Source of the DNA: Apopatocola sp963618015
GTDB taxonomy: Bacteria > Bacillota > Clostridia > Oscillospirales > Oscillospiraceae
Assembly (NCBI GenBank): GCA_963618015.1
Contig: CAVEQS010000030.1
Location: 1 to 36,471 of the forward strand
Length of the DNA: 36,471 bases
Direction of reading: 5' to 3'
Every line of letters starts with the position of its first letter. Position 1 is the stretch's first letter. Below the pieces are notes generated by a model. That model saw only the letters and a list, made by a program, of their open reading frames with translations. It was not told the DNA's origin and searched no databases. Shown piece by piece: positions 6,290 to 14,232 of the stretch. A program made the position numbers and the translations under genes.

Positions 6290-8016
6290 CTTGGCGGGAA
6301 ACTTATGAAAAATGGCTCAACAGCCCGGCGCTGAGCGAAGAGGAATGGAAAGAACTCGACGCCATCCGCGACGATCCCAAGGAGATCGAGGACCGGTTTT
6401 ATGCGCCGCTCGTTTTCGGCACCGCCGGACTGCGCGGCATTATGGGTCTCGGCACGAACCGCATGAACATCCACGTCATCCGCCATGCGACGCAGGCGTT
6501 TGCCGAGCTGATCGTGGCCGAGGGCGCGGAGGCGATGAAGCGCGGTGTGTGCGTCTGCCACGACTGCCGCAACAACGGCGTGGCGTTCGCCCACGAGGCC
6601 GCCGCGATCATGGCCGCGAATGGCGTACATGTGCGCCTTTTCGAATCCCTGCGGCCGACGCCGGAGCTGAGCTTTGCCATCCGGCACTATGGCGCGGAGG
6701 CCGGCATCAACGTTACGGCCAGCCACAACCCCAAGGAGTACAACGGCTATAAGGTCTATTGGTCGGACGGTGCGCAGCTTCCGCCCCAGCACGCCGCCGA
6801 GATCGCCCGCCGCATGGAAAATTCCGACATTTTCCGCTCCCCCCGCCGCATGGACTTTGACGAGGCCGTTGAAAAGGGCCTCATCGAGTGGATGGGCGAG
6901 GAGACAGACGAGGCGTTCCTCAAAAATGTGGAGGCGCAGGCCATCAACCGCGACATCGTTGCGAAGGTTGCCGACGATTTCCGTGTGGTGTATACGCCGT
7001 TCCACGGCTGCGGCTGGAAGCTCGTGCCGGAGGCGCTGCACCGCCTGGGCGTGAAGCACCTCTACCCCGTGGAAGAGCAGATGGTGCTCGACGGCAACTT
7101 CCCCACTGTGAAGAGCCCCAACCCCGAAAACCCGGAGGGCTTCTATCTCGCCATCGACCTTGCCAAGAAGGTAGACAGCGATCTCATCATCGGCACCGAC
7201 CCGGACAGCGACCGCATCGGCGTGCTGGCGCGGCGCAACGGGGAATACATCCCCATCACCGGCAACCAGATGGGCTGCCTGCTGCTCGACTATATCATCA
7301 ACGCCCGCCGCGCCGCCGGCACGATGCCGGAGCACCCCGCGGCGCTGAGCACGATCGTCTCCACGACGATGGTGCAGCGCATCTGCGAGGCGAACGACGT
7401 CCACTTTGAAGCGACGTTCACCGGCTTCAAGTTCATGGCGGAAAAGCTCGCCGAGTATAAGGCAAAGGGCAATTACGAGTACATCCTGGCCTTTGAGGAA
7501 AGCTACGGCTACATGATGGGCGATTATGTCCGCGATAAGGACGCCGTGACCGCTTCCATGATGGCCGCGGAAATGGCGGCGTACTACTACGACCGCGGCA
7601 TGACGCTCATCGACGCGATCGACGAGCTCTACAACAAATACGGCTTCTACAGCGAAGAGACCGTGAACCTCTTCATGTACGGCGTGGACGGTCTCGGCGA
7701 GATGCGCGCGCTCATGGCGTCGCTGCGCCAGACGCCTCCGGCGGAGGTCGGCGGCACGCCGGTCACCCGCGTGCGCGACTACCAGACCGGCGACGTAGTG
7801 ATCCCCGGCCTCGGCGTCGTGGAGAAGACGCCGATCGTCGGCAGCAACGTGCTGTTCTTTGAGCTGAGCGACGGTTCGGCGCTCGTTGTCCGCCCGTCCG
7901 GCACGGAGCCGAAGATCAAAATGTATGTTCTGGCGAGAGGCACCAGCGCCGAGGAGGCCAAGGCGAGAAAAGATCGCTACGCTGCCTATGCGCGCTCCCT
8001 TGCCGAGAAGAAATAA
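6286..8016 (+). CDS. pgcA: Phospho-sugar mutase (phosphoglucomutase/phosphomannomutase)
   Basis: A 576-residue alpha-D-phosphohexomutase that interconverts hexose 1- and 6-phosphates. GTAGLRGIMGLGTNRMN is near the N terminus. The active-site phosphoserine motif TASHNPKEYNGYKVYW is near residue 146, the Mg-binding loop TDPDSDRIGV near residue 305, the sugar-specificity loop EESYGYMMG near residue 405 and the phosphate-binding loop RPSGTEPKIKMY near the C terminus. Length and motifs match the large Firmicutes PgcA type, which feeds glucose 1-phosphate to UDP-glucose and surface glycans. It is the last gene of the murA operon. Substrate preference (glucose or mannose) cannot be decided from sequence alone. 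Confidence 0.93.
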   Translation: MTWRETYEKWLNSPALSEEEWKELDAIRDDPKEIEDRFYAPLVFGTAGLRGIMGLGTNRMNIHVIRHATQAFAELIVAEGAEAMKRGVCVCHDCRNNGVAFAHEAAAIMAANGVHVRLFESLRPTPELSFAIRHYGAEAGINVTASHNPKEYNGYKVYWSDGAQLPPQHAAEIARRMENSDIFRSPRRMDFDEAVEKGLIEWMGEETDEAFLKNVEAQAINRDIVAKVADDFRVVYTPFHGCGWKLVPEALHRLGVKHLYPVEEQMVLDGNFPTVKSPNPENPEGFYLAIDLAKKVDSDLIIGTDPDSDRIGVLARRNGEYIPITGNQMGCLLLDYIINARRAAGTMPEHPAALSTIVSTTMVQRICEANDVHFEATFTGFKFMAEKLAEYKAKGNYEYILAFEESYGYMMGDYVRDKDAVTASMMAAEMAAYYYDRGMTLIDAIDELYNKYGFYSEETVNLFMYGVDGLGEMRALMASLRQTPPAEVGGTPVTRVRDYQTGDVVIPGLGVVEKTPIVGSNVLFFELSDGSALVVRPSGTEPKIKMYVLARGTSAEEAKARKDRYAAYARSLAEKK

Positions 8017-8085
8017 CGGCAACACCACGCAATATACCAGCAAACGAACCCCACCGAAATTTCTTTGGAAACGGAGGTTTATCCC

Positions 8086-8664
8086 ATGAAAAGAAAGATC
8101 GCATTCCTGTTGGCGCTGCTCATGGCGGCGAGCATTCTCGCCGGCTGCGGCGGAAACAAGACCTGGACCGGCAAGCACGAGGTGGAGATCACCGTAAACA
8201 ACTACGGCACCATCCGGCTCGAGGTGGACGCGGACAGCGCCCCCAAGACGGCATCCCAGTTCCTTAATCTCGCCAAGAAGGGCTTTTACAACGACCTGAC
8301 CATCTATCGCGTCATCAATGGCTTTGCCATTTACGGCGGCTGCCCGAACAAGAACGGTACCGGCACGTCGGGCTCAACCGTGGAGGGCGAATTCACCTCC
8401 AACGGCTTCAACAACCCGCTTTCCATGACGCGCAGCGCCATCGGCATGGCGCGCGGCACGGATAAGAACAGCGGCACCTGCCAGTTCTTCATTTTGCAGA
8501 ACGATGCGACGTATCTCGACGGCGATTTCGCTGTGTTCGGCTACGTTGTGAGCGGTATGGACATCGTTGACCAGATCGCCGCGAGCGTGCAGGTCACCGG
8601 CGCGGACGGCTTCATCGCCGAAGTGAACCAGCCGGTCATCACGAGCGTCAAGGTATTCGGCTGA
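8086..8664 (+). CDS. Lipoprotein cyclophilin (extracytoplasmic peptidyl-prolyl isomerase)
   Basis: A 192-residue cyclophilin with a lipoprotein signal: KRK, hydrophobic helix and lipobox LAGC with lipidated Cys21. The mature part carries the cyclophilin fold (FLNLAKKGFYNDLTIYRVINGFAIYGGCP, SAIGMARGTDKNSGTCQFFI, YLDGDFAVFGYV). The usual FHRVIPGFMIQGG is degenerate: YR replaces HR and AIYGGC replaces MIQGGD, so catalytic efficiency may differ. It probably helps fold secreted proteins at the membrane surface. The start at 8086 is chosen over 8065 because GGAGG lies ten bases upstream and it yields the canonical signal. A terminator hairpin follows directly. Confidence 0.88.
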   Translation: MKRKIAFLLALLMAASILAGCGGNKTWTGKHEVEITVNNYGTIRLEVDADSAPKTASQFLNLAKKGFYNDLTIYRVINGFAIYGGCPNKNGTGTSGSTVEGEFTSNGFNNPLSMTRSAIGMARGTDKNSGTCQFFILQNDATYLDGDFAVFGYVVSGMDIVDQIAASVQVTGADGFIAEVNQPVITSVKVFG

Positions 8665-8671
8665 GACGCAT

Positions 8672-8711
8672 AAAACAGCCCGCGGACGCATGGCGTTCTC
8701 GTGGGCTGTTT
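8672..8711 (+). terminator. Terminator after the lipoprotein cyclophilin gene
   Basis: Arms AAAACAGCCC (8672-8681) and GGGCTGTTT (8703-8711) enclose a second small GC stem (GACGC/GCGTT), followed by TATTTT. It lies directly before the ribosome binding site of the DUF1002 gene. Confidence 0.7.
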
Positions 8712-8734
8712 ATTTTCGGGAGGTCAACCGTTTA

Positions 8735-9583
8735 TTGAAAAAGCTCATTTCCTGTATTCTTGTTTTGCTGCTGCTCTCCACGGCGGCGCTCGCCGTGCCG
8801 GGGGACAGCTGCGTCGTGCTCGGCGAAGAGCTCACGCTCGGCGAGACCGACGGCATATTCGCCGCGCTCGGCGTGGAGCGCGGCACGGCGATGGAGCTGA
8901 CGCTCTCCAAGGCCGAGGCAGACGCATATTTTGCGGATGTGCCGCTAAAGGCGGCATCCGTCGGTGTGTTCGTGCGCATCCGCTCCGGCGGCGAGGGGCT
9001 TTCGCTCTCGCTTTCCAACATCACCGGCGCGGAGACCGCCATTGCTGCGGCGCTCACCGCCGCCGGCGTGACGGACGCGGAGATCGTCGCCGCCGCGCCG
9101 GAGGAGACCGGCGCGCTTGCTGTGCTGCCCGCCGTATACAAGGCGTATGAAACGCTCACGTGCGTTGCTCTTGATGCGGAGGCGAAGGAAGCCGCTGCCG
9201 CGGCGCTGCGCGAGGCCGACGAGCTCTCCGGCGAGATCGATGCCTCAAAGCTCGAAGAGCTGCTCGGCACCATGACCGGCTTTTTCGACGAACTCTCCGC
9301 GCTTTCCGACGAGGAGCTGCGCGAGCGCATCCGCTCCATCGCCGCCGAGCGCGGCATAACGCTCAACGATGCGCAGACGCAGCAGCTGGCCGATCTCTTC
9401 CGTAAGATCCAGAGCCTCGGCGGCTCGGGACTTGCCGAGCGCATGCAGGATCTGCCCGAAACGGTAGAAAAGATCCGCGAGACCGGCGAGAACGCCCTGT
9501 CCACCGCCGGAACGGTGTGGGACAGCGTCCGCGGCTTCCTTCAGCGCGTCGGCAAAACGCTCTCCGCGCTCTTCGGAGATTGA
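8735..9583 (+). CDS. Secreted DUF1002 family protein
   Basis: A 282-residue protein with an N-terminal signal peptide (KKLISCILVLLLLSTAALA, probable cleavage before VPGDS). The mature part resembles DUF1002 proteins: CVVLGEELT near the start, repeats of alternating hydrophobic strands, SNITGAETAIAAALTAAGVTD, AVLPAVYKAYETL, then a long helical, charged region and a C-terminal amphipathic segment. Function is unknown; members are exported in Firmicutes. A TTG start at 8735 is chosen because GGGAGGT lies ten bases before it and it gives a clean signal peptide; the upstream ATG at 8690 falls inside the preceding terminator hairpin. Confidence 0.75.
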   Translation: MKKLISCILVLLLLSTAALAVPGDSCVVLGEELTLGETDGIFAALGVERGTAMELTLSKAEADAYFADVPLKAASVGVFVRIRSGGEGLSLSLSNITGAETAIAAALTAAGVTDAEIVAAAPEETGALAVLPAVYKAYETLTCVALDAEAKEAAAAALREADELSGEIDASKLEELLGTMTGFFDELSALSDEELRERIRSIAAERGITLNDAQTQQLADLFRKIQSLGGSGLAERMQDLPETVEKIRETGENALSTAGTVWDSVRGFLQRVGKTLSALFGD

Positions 9584-9612
9584 ATGAAATCACTACAGAG
9601 AGGAAATATACC

Positions 9613-10497
9613 ATGTCTGATTACATCATTGCGACTTCTTCCACCTCCGACCTGCCGCGCACGTGGCTGGAGGAGCACAACATCCCGTTCATCGCCTATT
9701 CCTACACCGTGAACGATGAGCCGCGCGAGGATGACTGCCGCGAGGAGACCCGCGCCGCGGTCTACGCCGGCATGCGCCGGGGCGACAAGCTGCACACCTC
9801 GATGATCAACGAATTCGTCTACTACGACTTTCTCAAGACATTCCTCGACGAGGGGAAGGACGTGATCTTCCTTGATATGTCGCAGAAGATGTCGGTGTCT
9901 TTTGTCAACGCGAACAAGGCCGCGGACAAGCTGCGCGCGGAGTTCCCCGAGCGGAAGCTCTATGTGATGGACACGCTCTGCATCTCCGGAGGCCTGGGGC
10001 TGCTGGTGATGAACATGGTGCGCCGCAAGGAAGCCGGGGCGAGCTTTGACGAGGTCGTCGCCTGGGGCGAGGAGAACAAGCTCCGCGTCGCTCACCGCTT
10101 CACCGTGGACGATCTCAACTATCTCAAGGAGGGCGGCCGCGTTTCGAACAGCGCCGCGCTCGTCGGCTCGATCCTGGATATCAAGCCCGTGCTGTATGTC
10201 CCCAATGCCGGTACGCTTGATGTTGCGCAGAAGGTGCGCGGCCGCAAGGCGGCGCTGCGTGCCATCCGCGACGGGATTCTGCACGATTTCAGCGAGTGCG
10301 ACCCGACCGGCACGGAGATCCACATTCTGCAGGCGGACTGCGTTGCCGACGCCGAATGGGTGCGCGACGAGATCCGCAAGGCGTATCCCCAGGTCGGCGA
10401 GATCACGATCACGGCGCTCGGCGTCGTCATCGGCGCGCACTGCGGCCCCGGTCTGCTGACGGTGTTCTACCTCTGCAACGGCCGCCAGCCCAAATAA
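9613..10497 (+). CDS. DegV family fatty-acid-binding protein
   Basis: A 294-residue DegV protein. N-terminal STSDLPRTWLEEHNIPFIAYSY, the Thr/Ser motif HTSMINEFVYYDFLKTFLDEG, the DLNYLKEGGRVSNSAALVGSILDIKPVL signature and a C-terminal GVVIGAHCGPGLLTVFYL are typical. DegV (FakB-type) proteins bind fatty acids and present them to FakA for phosphorylation and use in phospholipid synthesis; no fakA is present in this window. The ATG at 9613 follows GAGAGGAA; longer in-frame starts run into the preceding gene. It ends in a hairpin terminator. Confidence 0.93.
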   Translation: MSDYIIATSSTSDLPRTWLEEHNIPFIAYSYTVNDEPREDDCREETRAAVYAGMRRGDKLHTSMINEFVYYDFLKTFLDEGKDVIFLDMSQKMSVSFVNANKAADKLRAEFPERKLYVMDTLCISGGLGLLVMNMVRRKEAGASFDEVVAWGEENKLRVAHRFTVDDLNYLKEGGRVSNSAALVGSILDIKPVLYVPNAGTLDVAQKVRGRKAALRAIRDGILHDFSECDPTGTEIHILQADCVADAEWVRDEIRKAYPQVGEITITALGVVIGAHCGPGLLTVFYLCNGRQPK

Positions 10498-10507
10498 AAG
10501 AAAAGCA

Positions 10508-10540
10508 GGATGGGCGGGGCGGATATCGCCTCGCCCATCC
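10508..10540 (+). terminator. Terminator after the DegV gene
   Basis: Arms GGATGGGCG (10508-10516) and CGCCCATCC (10532-10540) with an inner GGCG/CGCC stem. The downstream T-run is short (ATATTTCT), so termination may be partial. Confidence 0.65.
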
Positions 10541-10567
10541 ATATTTCTGCGAAAGAGAGAATGTACT

Positions 10568-11953
10568 ATGCCGGAAGAGAAAATGCGTATCGAACACGAT
10601 TCCATGGGCGAGATCGCCGTTCCCGCGGATAAATACTGGGGCGCACAGACCGAGCGCAGCCGCCGGAATTTTCCTGCCGGAGCGGGTCATGAAACGATGC
10701 CGGAGGAGATCCTCCGCGCCTTTGCCATATTGAAAAAGGCGGCGGCGGAGGCCAACCGTGCGCTCGTGCCGCAGCGGATGACCGAGGAAAAGTGCGCTGC
10801 CATATCGCGCGCGTGCGACGAGATTTTGGCCGGGCAGCTTGACGGCAATTTCCCGCTTGTCGTATTCCAGACCGGGAGCGGCACGCAGTCGAACATGAAC
10901 GTCAACGAGGTCGTGGCAAACCGCGGCAACGCCATCGCCGGAAAGAAGCTTCTCCACCCGAACGACGATGTGAACATGTCGCAGTCCTCGAACGACACGT
11001 TCCCGACGGCAATGCACATTGCCGCCGTCATCGCGCTGGAGGAACACCTTCTTCCGGTATGCGAGCGCTTTGTCCAGACGCTCCGGCGGCTGGAATCGGA
11101 GAACGAGGATGTGCTGAAGGTCGGGCGCACGCATCTGCAGGACGCCGTGCCGCTTCGCTTCTCGCAGGAGATCTCCGGCTGGCGCGCGAGTGTCGAAACG
11201 GATATCGAGCTGCTGCGCGCCGCTGTGGAGCCGCTGCGCTCGCTCGCTCTCGGCGGCACCGCCGTCGGCACGGGGCTGAACGCCCCGGCGGGCTTCGCCG
11301 CGCTCTCTGCCGAGCGCATCAGCGCGCTGAGCGGCCATAAATTCGTGACGGCGGAGAATAAGTTTCACGCGCTCACGTCGCGTTCGGAGCTTGTGTTCGC
11401 CCACGGCGCGCTCAAGGCACTCGCGTGCGACATGATGAAGATCGCCAACGACGTCCGCTGGCTCGCTTCCGGGCCGCGCTGCGGACTGGGCGAGATATTC
11501 ATCCCCGAAAACGAGCCCGGCTCGTCCATCATGCCGGGAAAAGTCAACCCCACGCAATGCGAGCAGGTCACGATGACGGCGGTGCAGGTCATAGGCAACG
11601 ATACTGCCGTGGGGCTCGCCGCGTCGCAGGGAAATTTTGAACTGAATGTTTTTCTGCCGGTGTGCATTTATAACTTCTTGCAGTCCGCGCGGCTCCTTTC
11701 GGCCTCCATCGCGTCCTTTGACGAGCGGTGCGTCTCCGGCATCCGCGCGAACCGGGAGAAAATGGCGGAGAACATGGAGCGCTCGCTCATGCTCGTCACG
11801 GCGCTCACGCCGCACATCGGCTATGAGCGCGCCGCCGAGGTCGCAAAGCTTGCGCACCGCGAAAATCTCACGCTGCGCGAGAGCTGCCTCCGGCTCGGCT
11901 ACATGACGGCGGAGGCGTTCGACACCGCGTACCGCCCCGAAAAGATGGTCTGA
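10568..11953 (+). CDS. fumC: Fumarate hydratase class II
   Basis: A 461-residue class II fumarase that interconverts fumarate and L-malate in the cytoplasm, without an iron-sulfur cluster. It starts RIEHDSMGEIAVPADKYWGAQTERS, has the substrate-binding QTGSGTQSNMNVNEV segment and QSSNDTFPTAMH, the GRTHLQDAVP motif with the catalytic His, and the superfamily signature GSSIMPGKVNPTQCE near residue 318. Length is normal. The AspA/argininosuccinate-lyase branches are less likely because QTGSGTQSN and the overall layout are FumC-like. A weak AGAGAG site precedes the start. The membrane protein gene follows by seven bases and is probably cotranscribed. Confidence 0.95.
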   Translation: MPEEKMRIEHDSMGEIAVPADKYWGAQTERSRRNFPAGAGHETMPEEILRAFAILKKAAAEANRALVPQRMTEEKCAAISRACDEILAGQLDGNFPLVVFQTGSGTQSNMNVNEVVANRGNAIAGKKLLHPNDDVNMSQSSNDTFPTAMHIAAVIALEEHLLPVCERFVQTLRRLESENEDVLKVGRTHLQDAVPLRFSQEISGWRASVETDIELLRAAVEPLRSLALGGTAVGTGLNAPAGFAALSAERISALSGHKFVTAENKFHALTSRSELVFAHGALKALACDMMKIANDVRWLASGPRCGLGEIFIPENEPGSSIMPGKVNPTQCEQVTMTAVQVIGNDTAVGLAASQGNFELNVFLPVCIYNFLQSARLLSASIASFDERCVSGIRANREKMAENMERSLMLVTALTPHIGYERAAEVAKLAHRENLTLRESCLRLGYMTAEAFDTAYRPEKMV

Positions 11954-11960
11954 GAAACCC

Positions 11961-12734
11961 ATGGATCGGAACAAACGCGAAAAGCTCAAGCGCCAGGCGA
12001 CGGCCGCTGCGGTCGCCACCGTGGCGAGCGCGAGCGTGATGGTCGGCGGCATATTGCCGGACGACGGTGTTTTTGATGACGGCGCGGAGGACTTCCCGAC
12101 GCCCATCGTCGAGACTGTGCCGCTTTGCGGCGCGGGCGGCGACGCGCCCGAAACGCAAGCCGAAGCCGTCGCCGAGAGCGAAGAGGAAAAGAAAAAGGCG
12201 CAGCGCGCGACGGCGTGGTTCGCCCGTCTTCCGTTCGGCGCGCGGGTGCTTGTTGCTGCCGGGATCGGGGGCGCGGCATGGCTCACGGCCTCGGGCGCGA
12301 GCGCCCTTCTTGCCGCGGCGCTGCCCACGGCGGCTGCCGCGGTACTCGGCTGGGGGCTCACGGTGCTCGCTCTGGCCGCGGGGCTTGCGGCCTTTGTCAG
12401 GGCGTTCTTCCCGGAGAAAAAGCTGCGGGACATCGTGAAAAAGAAAAATCTCTGGTGGCTGCTCGGCGGTGCAGCGGCGCTCATCGCGCTCGATGAGGTG
12501 CTGCCGCTCGTATGGGCGGGATACTCGACCGCCACAGCCTTTGTGAAGCTCGCCGGAGGCGCGGCTCTTCTCGGCGGCACCGTGACCGCCGCGGTGCGCG
12601 GCGAAAAGCGCCGCGAGCGCGAAGCTGCGGAAGCCGCAATCGAGGCGATGGAGGAGCCGAAGCCGGAAACGATGGAGGAAGCCCGGCGGCGCGTTCTGCG
12701 CATGGTGGACGAGACCGCGGAATTTCGCTTTTAA
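11961..12734 (+). CDS. Membrane protein of unknown function
   Basis: A 257-residue Ala-rich protein. A basic N terminus (MDRNKREKLKRQ) precedes a hydrophobic segment with VATVASASVMVGGI, then an acidic linker of about 50 residues (DDGVFDDGAEDFPTP and AEAVAESEEEKKK). Three or four membrane-spanning segments follow (about residues 95-150 and 160-215), and the protein ends in a charged helix (KRREREAAEAAIEAMEEP) that may form a coiled coil. No catalytic motif is seen. It starts seven bases after fumC, so it is in the same transcript. I do not recognise the family; translation is supported by codon use and context rather than by homology. Confidence 0.6.
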   Translation: MDRNKREKLKRQATAAAVATVASASVMVGGILPDDGVFDDGAEDFPTPIVETVPLCGAGGDAPETQAEAVAESEEEKKKAQRATAWFARLPFGARVLVAAGIGGAAWLTASGASALLAAALPTAAAAVLGWGLTVLALAAGLAAFVRAFFPEKKLRDIVKKKNLWWLLGGAAALIALDEVLPLVWAGYSTATAFVKLAGGAALLGGTVTAAVRGEKRREREAAEAAIEAMEEPKPETMEEARRRVLRMVDETAEFRF

Positions 12735-12810
12735 AAACCGCGGCAGTCCGTTTTATGGTACACCTCGTGTTGTATCCTTAACCTGTAAACAAGGTAAGGA
12801 GGACGGCACG

Positions 12811-12921
12811 ATGCGCGGCTATTACACCCACGGCGGTTATTACGGACTGGTGAGCGGGAAATATATGCTCTTTGCGAGCGAATCGGATTACTACGATTAT
12901 ATGAGCGGAGAAAACGCATAA
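12811..12921 (+). CDS. 36-residue tyrosine/glycine-rich mini-protein
   Basis: Short open frame with a perfect AAGGAGGA ribosome binding site nine bases upstream of ATG. The product begins MRGYYTHGGYYGLVSGKYML and ends FASESDYYDYMSGENA; eight of 36 residues are Tyr and five are Gly. There is no signal peptide or transmembrane helix. The strong site, AT-leaning codons and the non-random composition argue that it is translated. Tyr/Gly mini-proteins of this look occur in gut Clostridia, but I know no function. It sits alone between the fumC transcript and another very small gene. Confidence 0.6.
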   Translation: MRGYYTHGGYYGLVSGKYMLFASESDYYDYMSGENA

Positions 12922-12965
12922 ATCGCTTTCTCCTATGGCATACTCTCCGTGAGGAGGGGATGCAG

Positions 12966-13172
12966 ATGCACGAAAACCGATCCATAAAAACGGACTTTGA
13001 CCGTGCTCTCGCAGAAAACGGCATCGCGCTCGAAAAGTTCAGCGCGCTCACCGAGCCGGAACGCGAAAAGCTCCGCCAGAGAGCGGCGCAGGCAGCGGAC
13101 TTTGCCGCCATGCGCGAGATCGTGAGCGACTTTGTCGGCTGGCAGGAGGGGCATGGGCCGTATCAGCTATAA
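12966..13172 (+). CDS. 68-residue protein of unknown function
   Basis: A small, charged, helical, cytoplasmic protein (MHENRSIKTDFDRALAENGI, then LEKFSALTEPEREKLRQRAA and REIVSDFVGWQEGHGPYQL). Two or three helices are likely and no motif is recognised. The ATG at 12966 is chosen over 12960 because the strong GAGGAGG site (12951-12957) is eight bases from it, whereas it would be too close to the earlier ATG. A terminator hairpin starts seven bases after the stop. Confidence 0.6.
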   Translation: MHENRSIKTDFDRALAENGIALEKFSALTEPEREKLRQRAAQAADFAAMREIVSDFVGWQEGHGPYQL

Positions 13173-13208
13173 AAAATCGGGGCAGCCATTTGCGTAAATG
13201 GCTGCCCC
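13171..13208. terminator. Bidirectional terminator between small gene and lysR
   Basis: Perfect 13-bp stem (13179-13191 with 13196-13208), loop GCGT. On the minus strand the stem is followed by ATTTTTT, so it terminates the lysR transcript well; on the plus strand the T-run is interrupted. Confidence 0.85.
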
Positions 13209-13236
13209 TGTATCTTTATATCTTATTCTGATGCCG

Positions 13237-14121
13237 TCAAGCCTGGTTTGCCGTTTCACGAAACGGCAGATAATCGATAAATTTCTGGACAGCCGGGGCA
13301 ATGTGCTCCCGACTCTTCATTGCGAGACCGATCGAGCGGAAATACGGCTCTTTCAGAGAGCGGATCGCCAGATCGTAAGGAATGCGCTGTAAAATCATGT
13401 CCGGCAGGATGGCGACGCCCATGCCTTTTTCGATCATTGCCATGATCGCAAAATCCTCCCATGTGGTAAACCGAACATCCGGATGCACATGATAGCGCTC
13501 CAGCAGATCGGAAACCTCGGTTTTTCCGCCGTGCTCCAACAACAGAAACGGCAAGCCGTTCAGATCCTCAATGGCAACGGTTTCCTTTTCTGCCAGAGGA
13601 TGACCGAGCGGCAAAACGGCTTTGTATTCGTCCTGTTTGAGCAGCAAAGTATCAAATTTTGGCAGCGTGGGAAGCCGCAGAAAACCACAGTCGACCCGCC
13701 CTTCGCAGATCCAGCGCTCCACTTCATCATAGTCGCCCAGCAGCATTTCATATTCGATGCCAGGGTAGTCTCTCTGCATTGCGGCAAAAACATTCGGCAG
13801 CCAATGGATCGCCACGCTGGCGAAGGTACCGATGTGCACGATGCCGGTTTCTATCCCGTTTATTCGGCCGATTTGCCCTTCCAGCGCCTGATGATCGCTC
13901 AGAATTTTGCGCAGGAACGGCAGGATCTGCTCTCCGGCAGAGGTCAGACAAACGCCGCGTTTGCTGCGCTCCAACAGCGTCATGCCCCATTCCGCTTCCA
14001 GATCGGCAATCATTTTGCTGATGGAGGATTGGGCGTAATCCAGCTCCTGCGCCGCCCGGGTGAAGCTTCCTTTTTCCACCGTTTTGACAAAGGCAAGATA
14101 TTTCAAAAAAGGATTGTCCAT
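13237..14121 (-). CDS. LysR family transcriptional regulator
   Basis: A 294-residue LysR-type regulator. The N-terminal winged helix-turn-helix spans residues 1-60 (FVKTVEKGSFTRAAQELDYAQ, then SSISKMIADLEAEWGMTLL, then RGVCLTSAGE). The periplasmic-binding-protein-like effector domain follows (IVHIGTFASVAIHWLPNVFA, LLLKQDEYKAVLPLGHPLA, MIEKGMGVAILPDMIL). It is divergent from the MATE exporter gene, with 111 bases between the starts, so it very probably controls that exporter and itself. A dyad at 14139-14151 is the likely binding site. The effector cannot be told from sequence. Confidence 0.92.
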   Translation of the reverse strand: MDNPFLKYLAFVKTVEKGSFTRAAQELDYAQSSISKMIADLEAEWGMTLLERSKRGVCLTSAGEQILPFLRKILSDHQALEGQIGRINGIETGIVHIGTFASVAIHWLPNVFAAMQRDYPGIEYEMLLGDYDEVERWICEGRVDCGFLRLPTLPKFDTLLLKQDEYKAVLPLGHPLAEKETVAIEDLNGLPFLLLEHGGKTEVSDLLERYHVHPDVRFTTWEDFAIMAMIEKGMGVAILPDMILQRIPYDLAIRSLKEPYFRSIGLAMKSREHIAPAVQKFIDYLPFRETANQA

Positions 14122-14138
14122 GCCGTATCCATTCCATT

Positions 14139-14151
14139 CTTCGATTCGAAG
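14139..14151. promoter_or_regulatory. Palindromic LysR-type operator candidate
   Basis: CTTCGATTCGAAG is a perfect 13-bp dyad about a central T and fits the T-N11-A form of LysR boxes. It lies 18 bases upstream of the lysR start codon and 82 bases before the MATE start, within the only gap between the two genes. Confidence 0.5.
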
Positions 14152-14232
14152 TATCTACAATATTCGCTTTTTATATTTTACCGCTTCCTGTATTCTATGG
14201 CAAGAGTTTTTTGAAAGCAGGAGAATGGAAAA

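Noticed and set aside
6061..8178. A 705-codon minus-strand frame opposite the phosphohexomutase
   Set aside because: Antisense shadow of a gene with strong family motifs on the plus strand.
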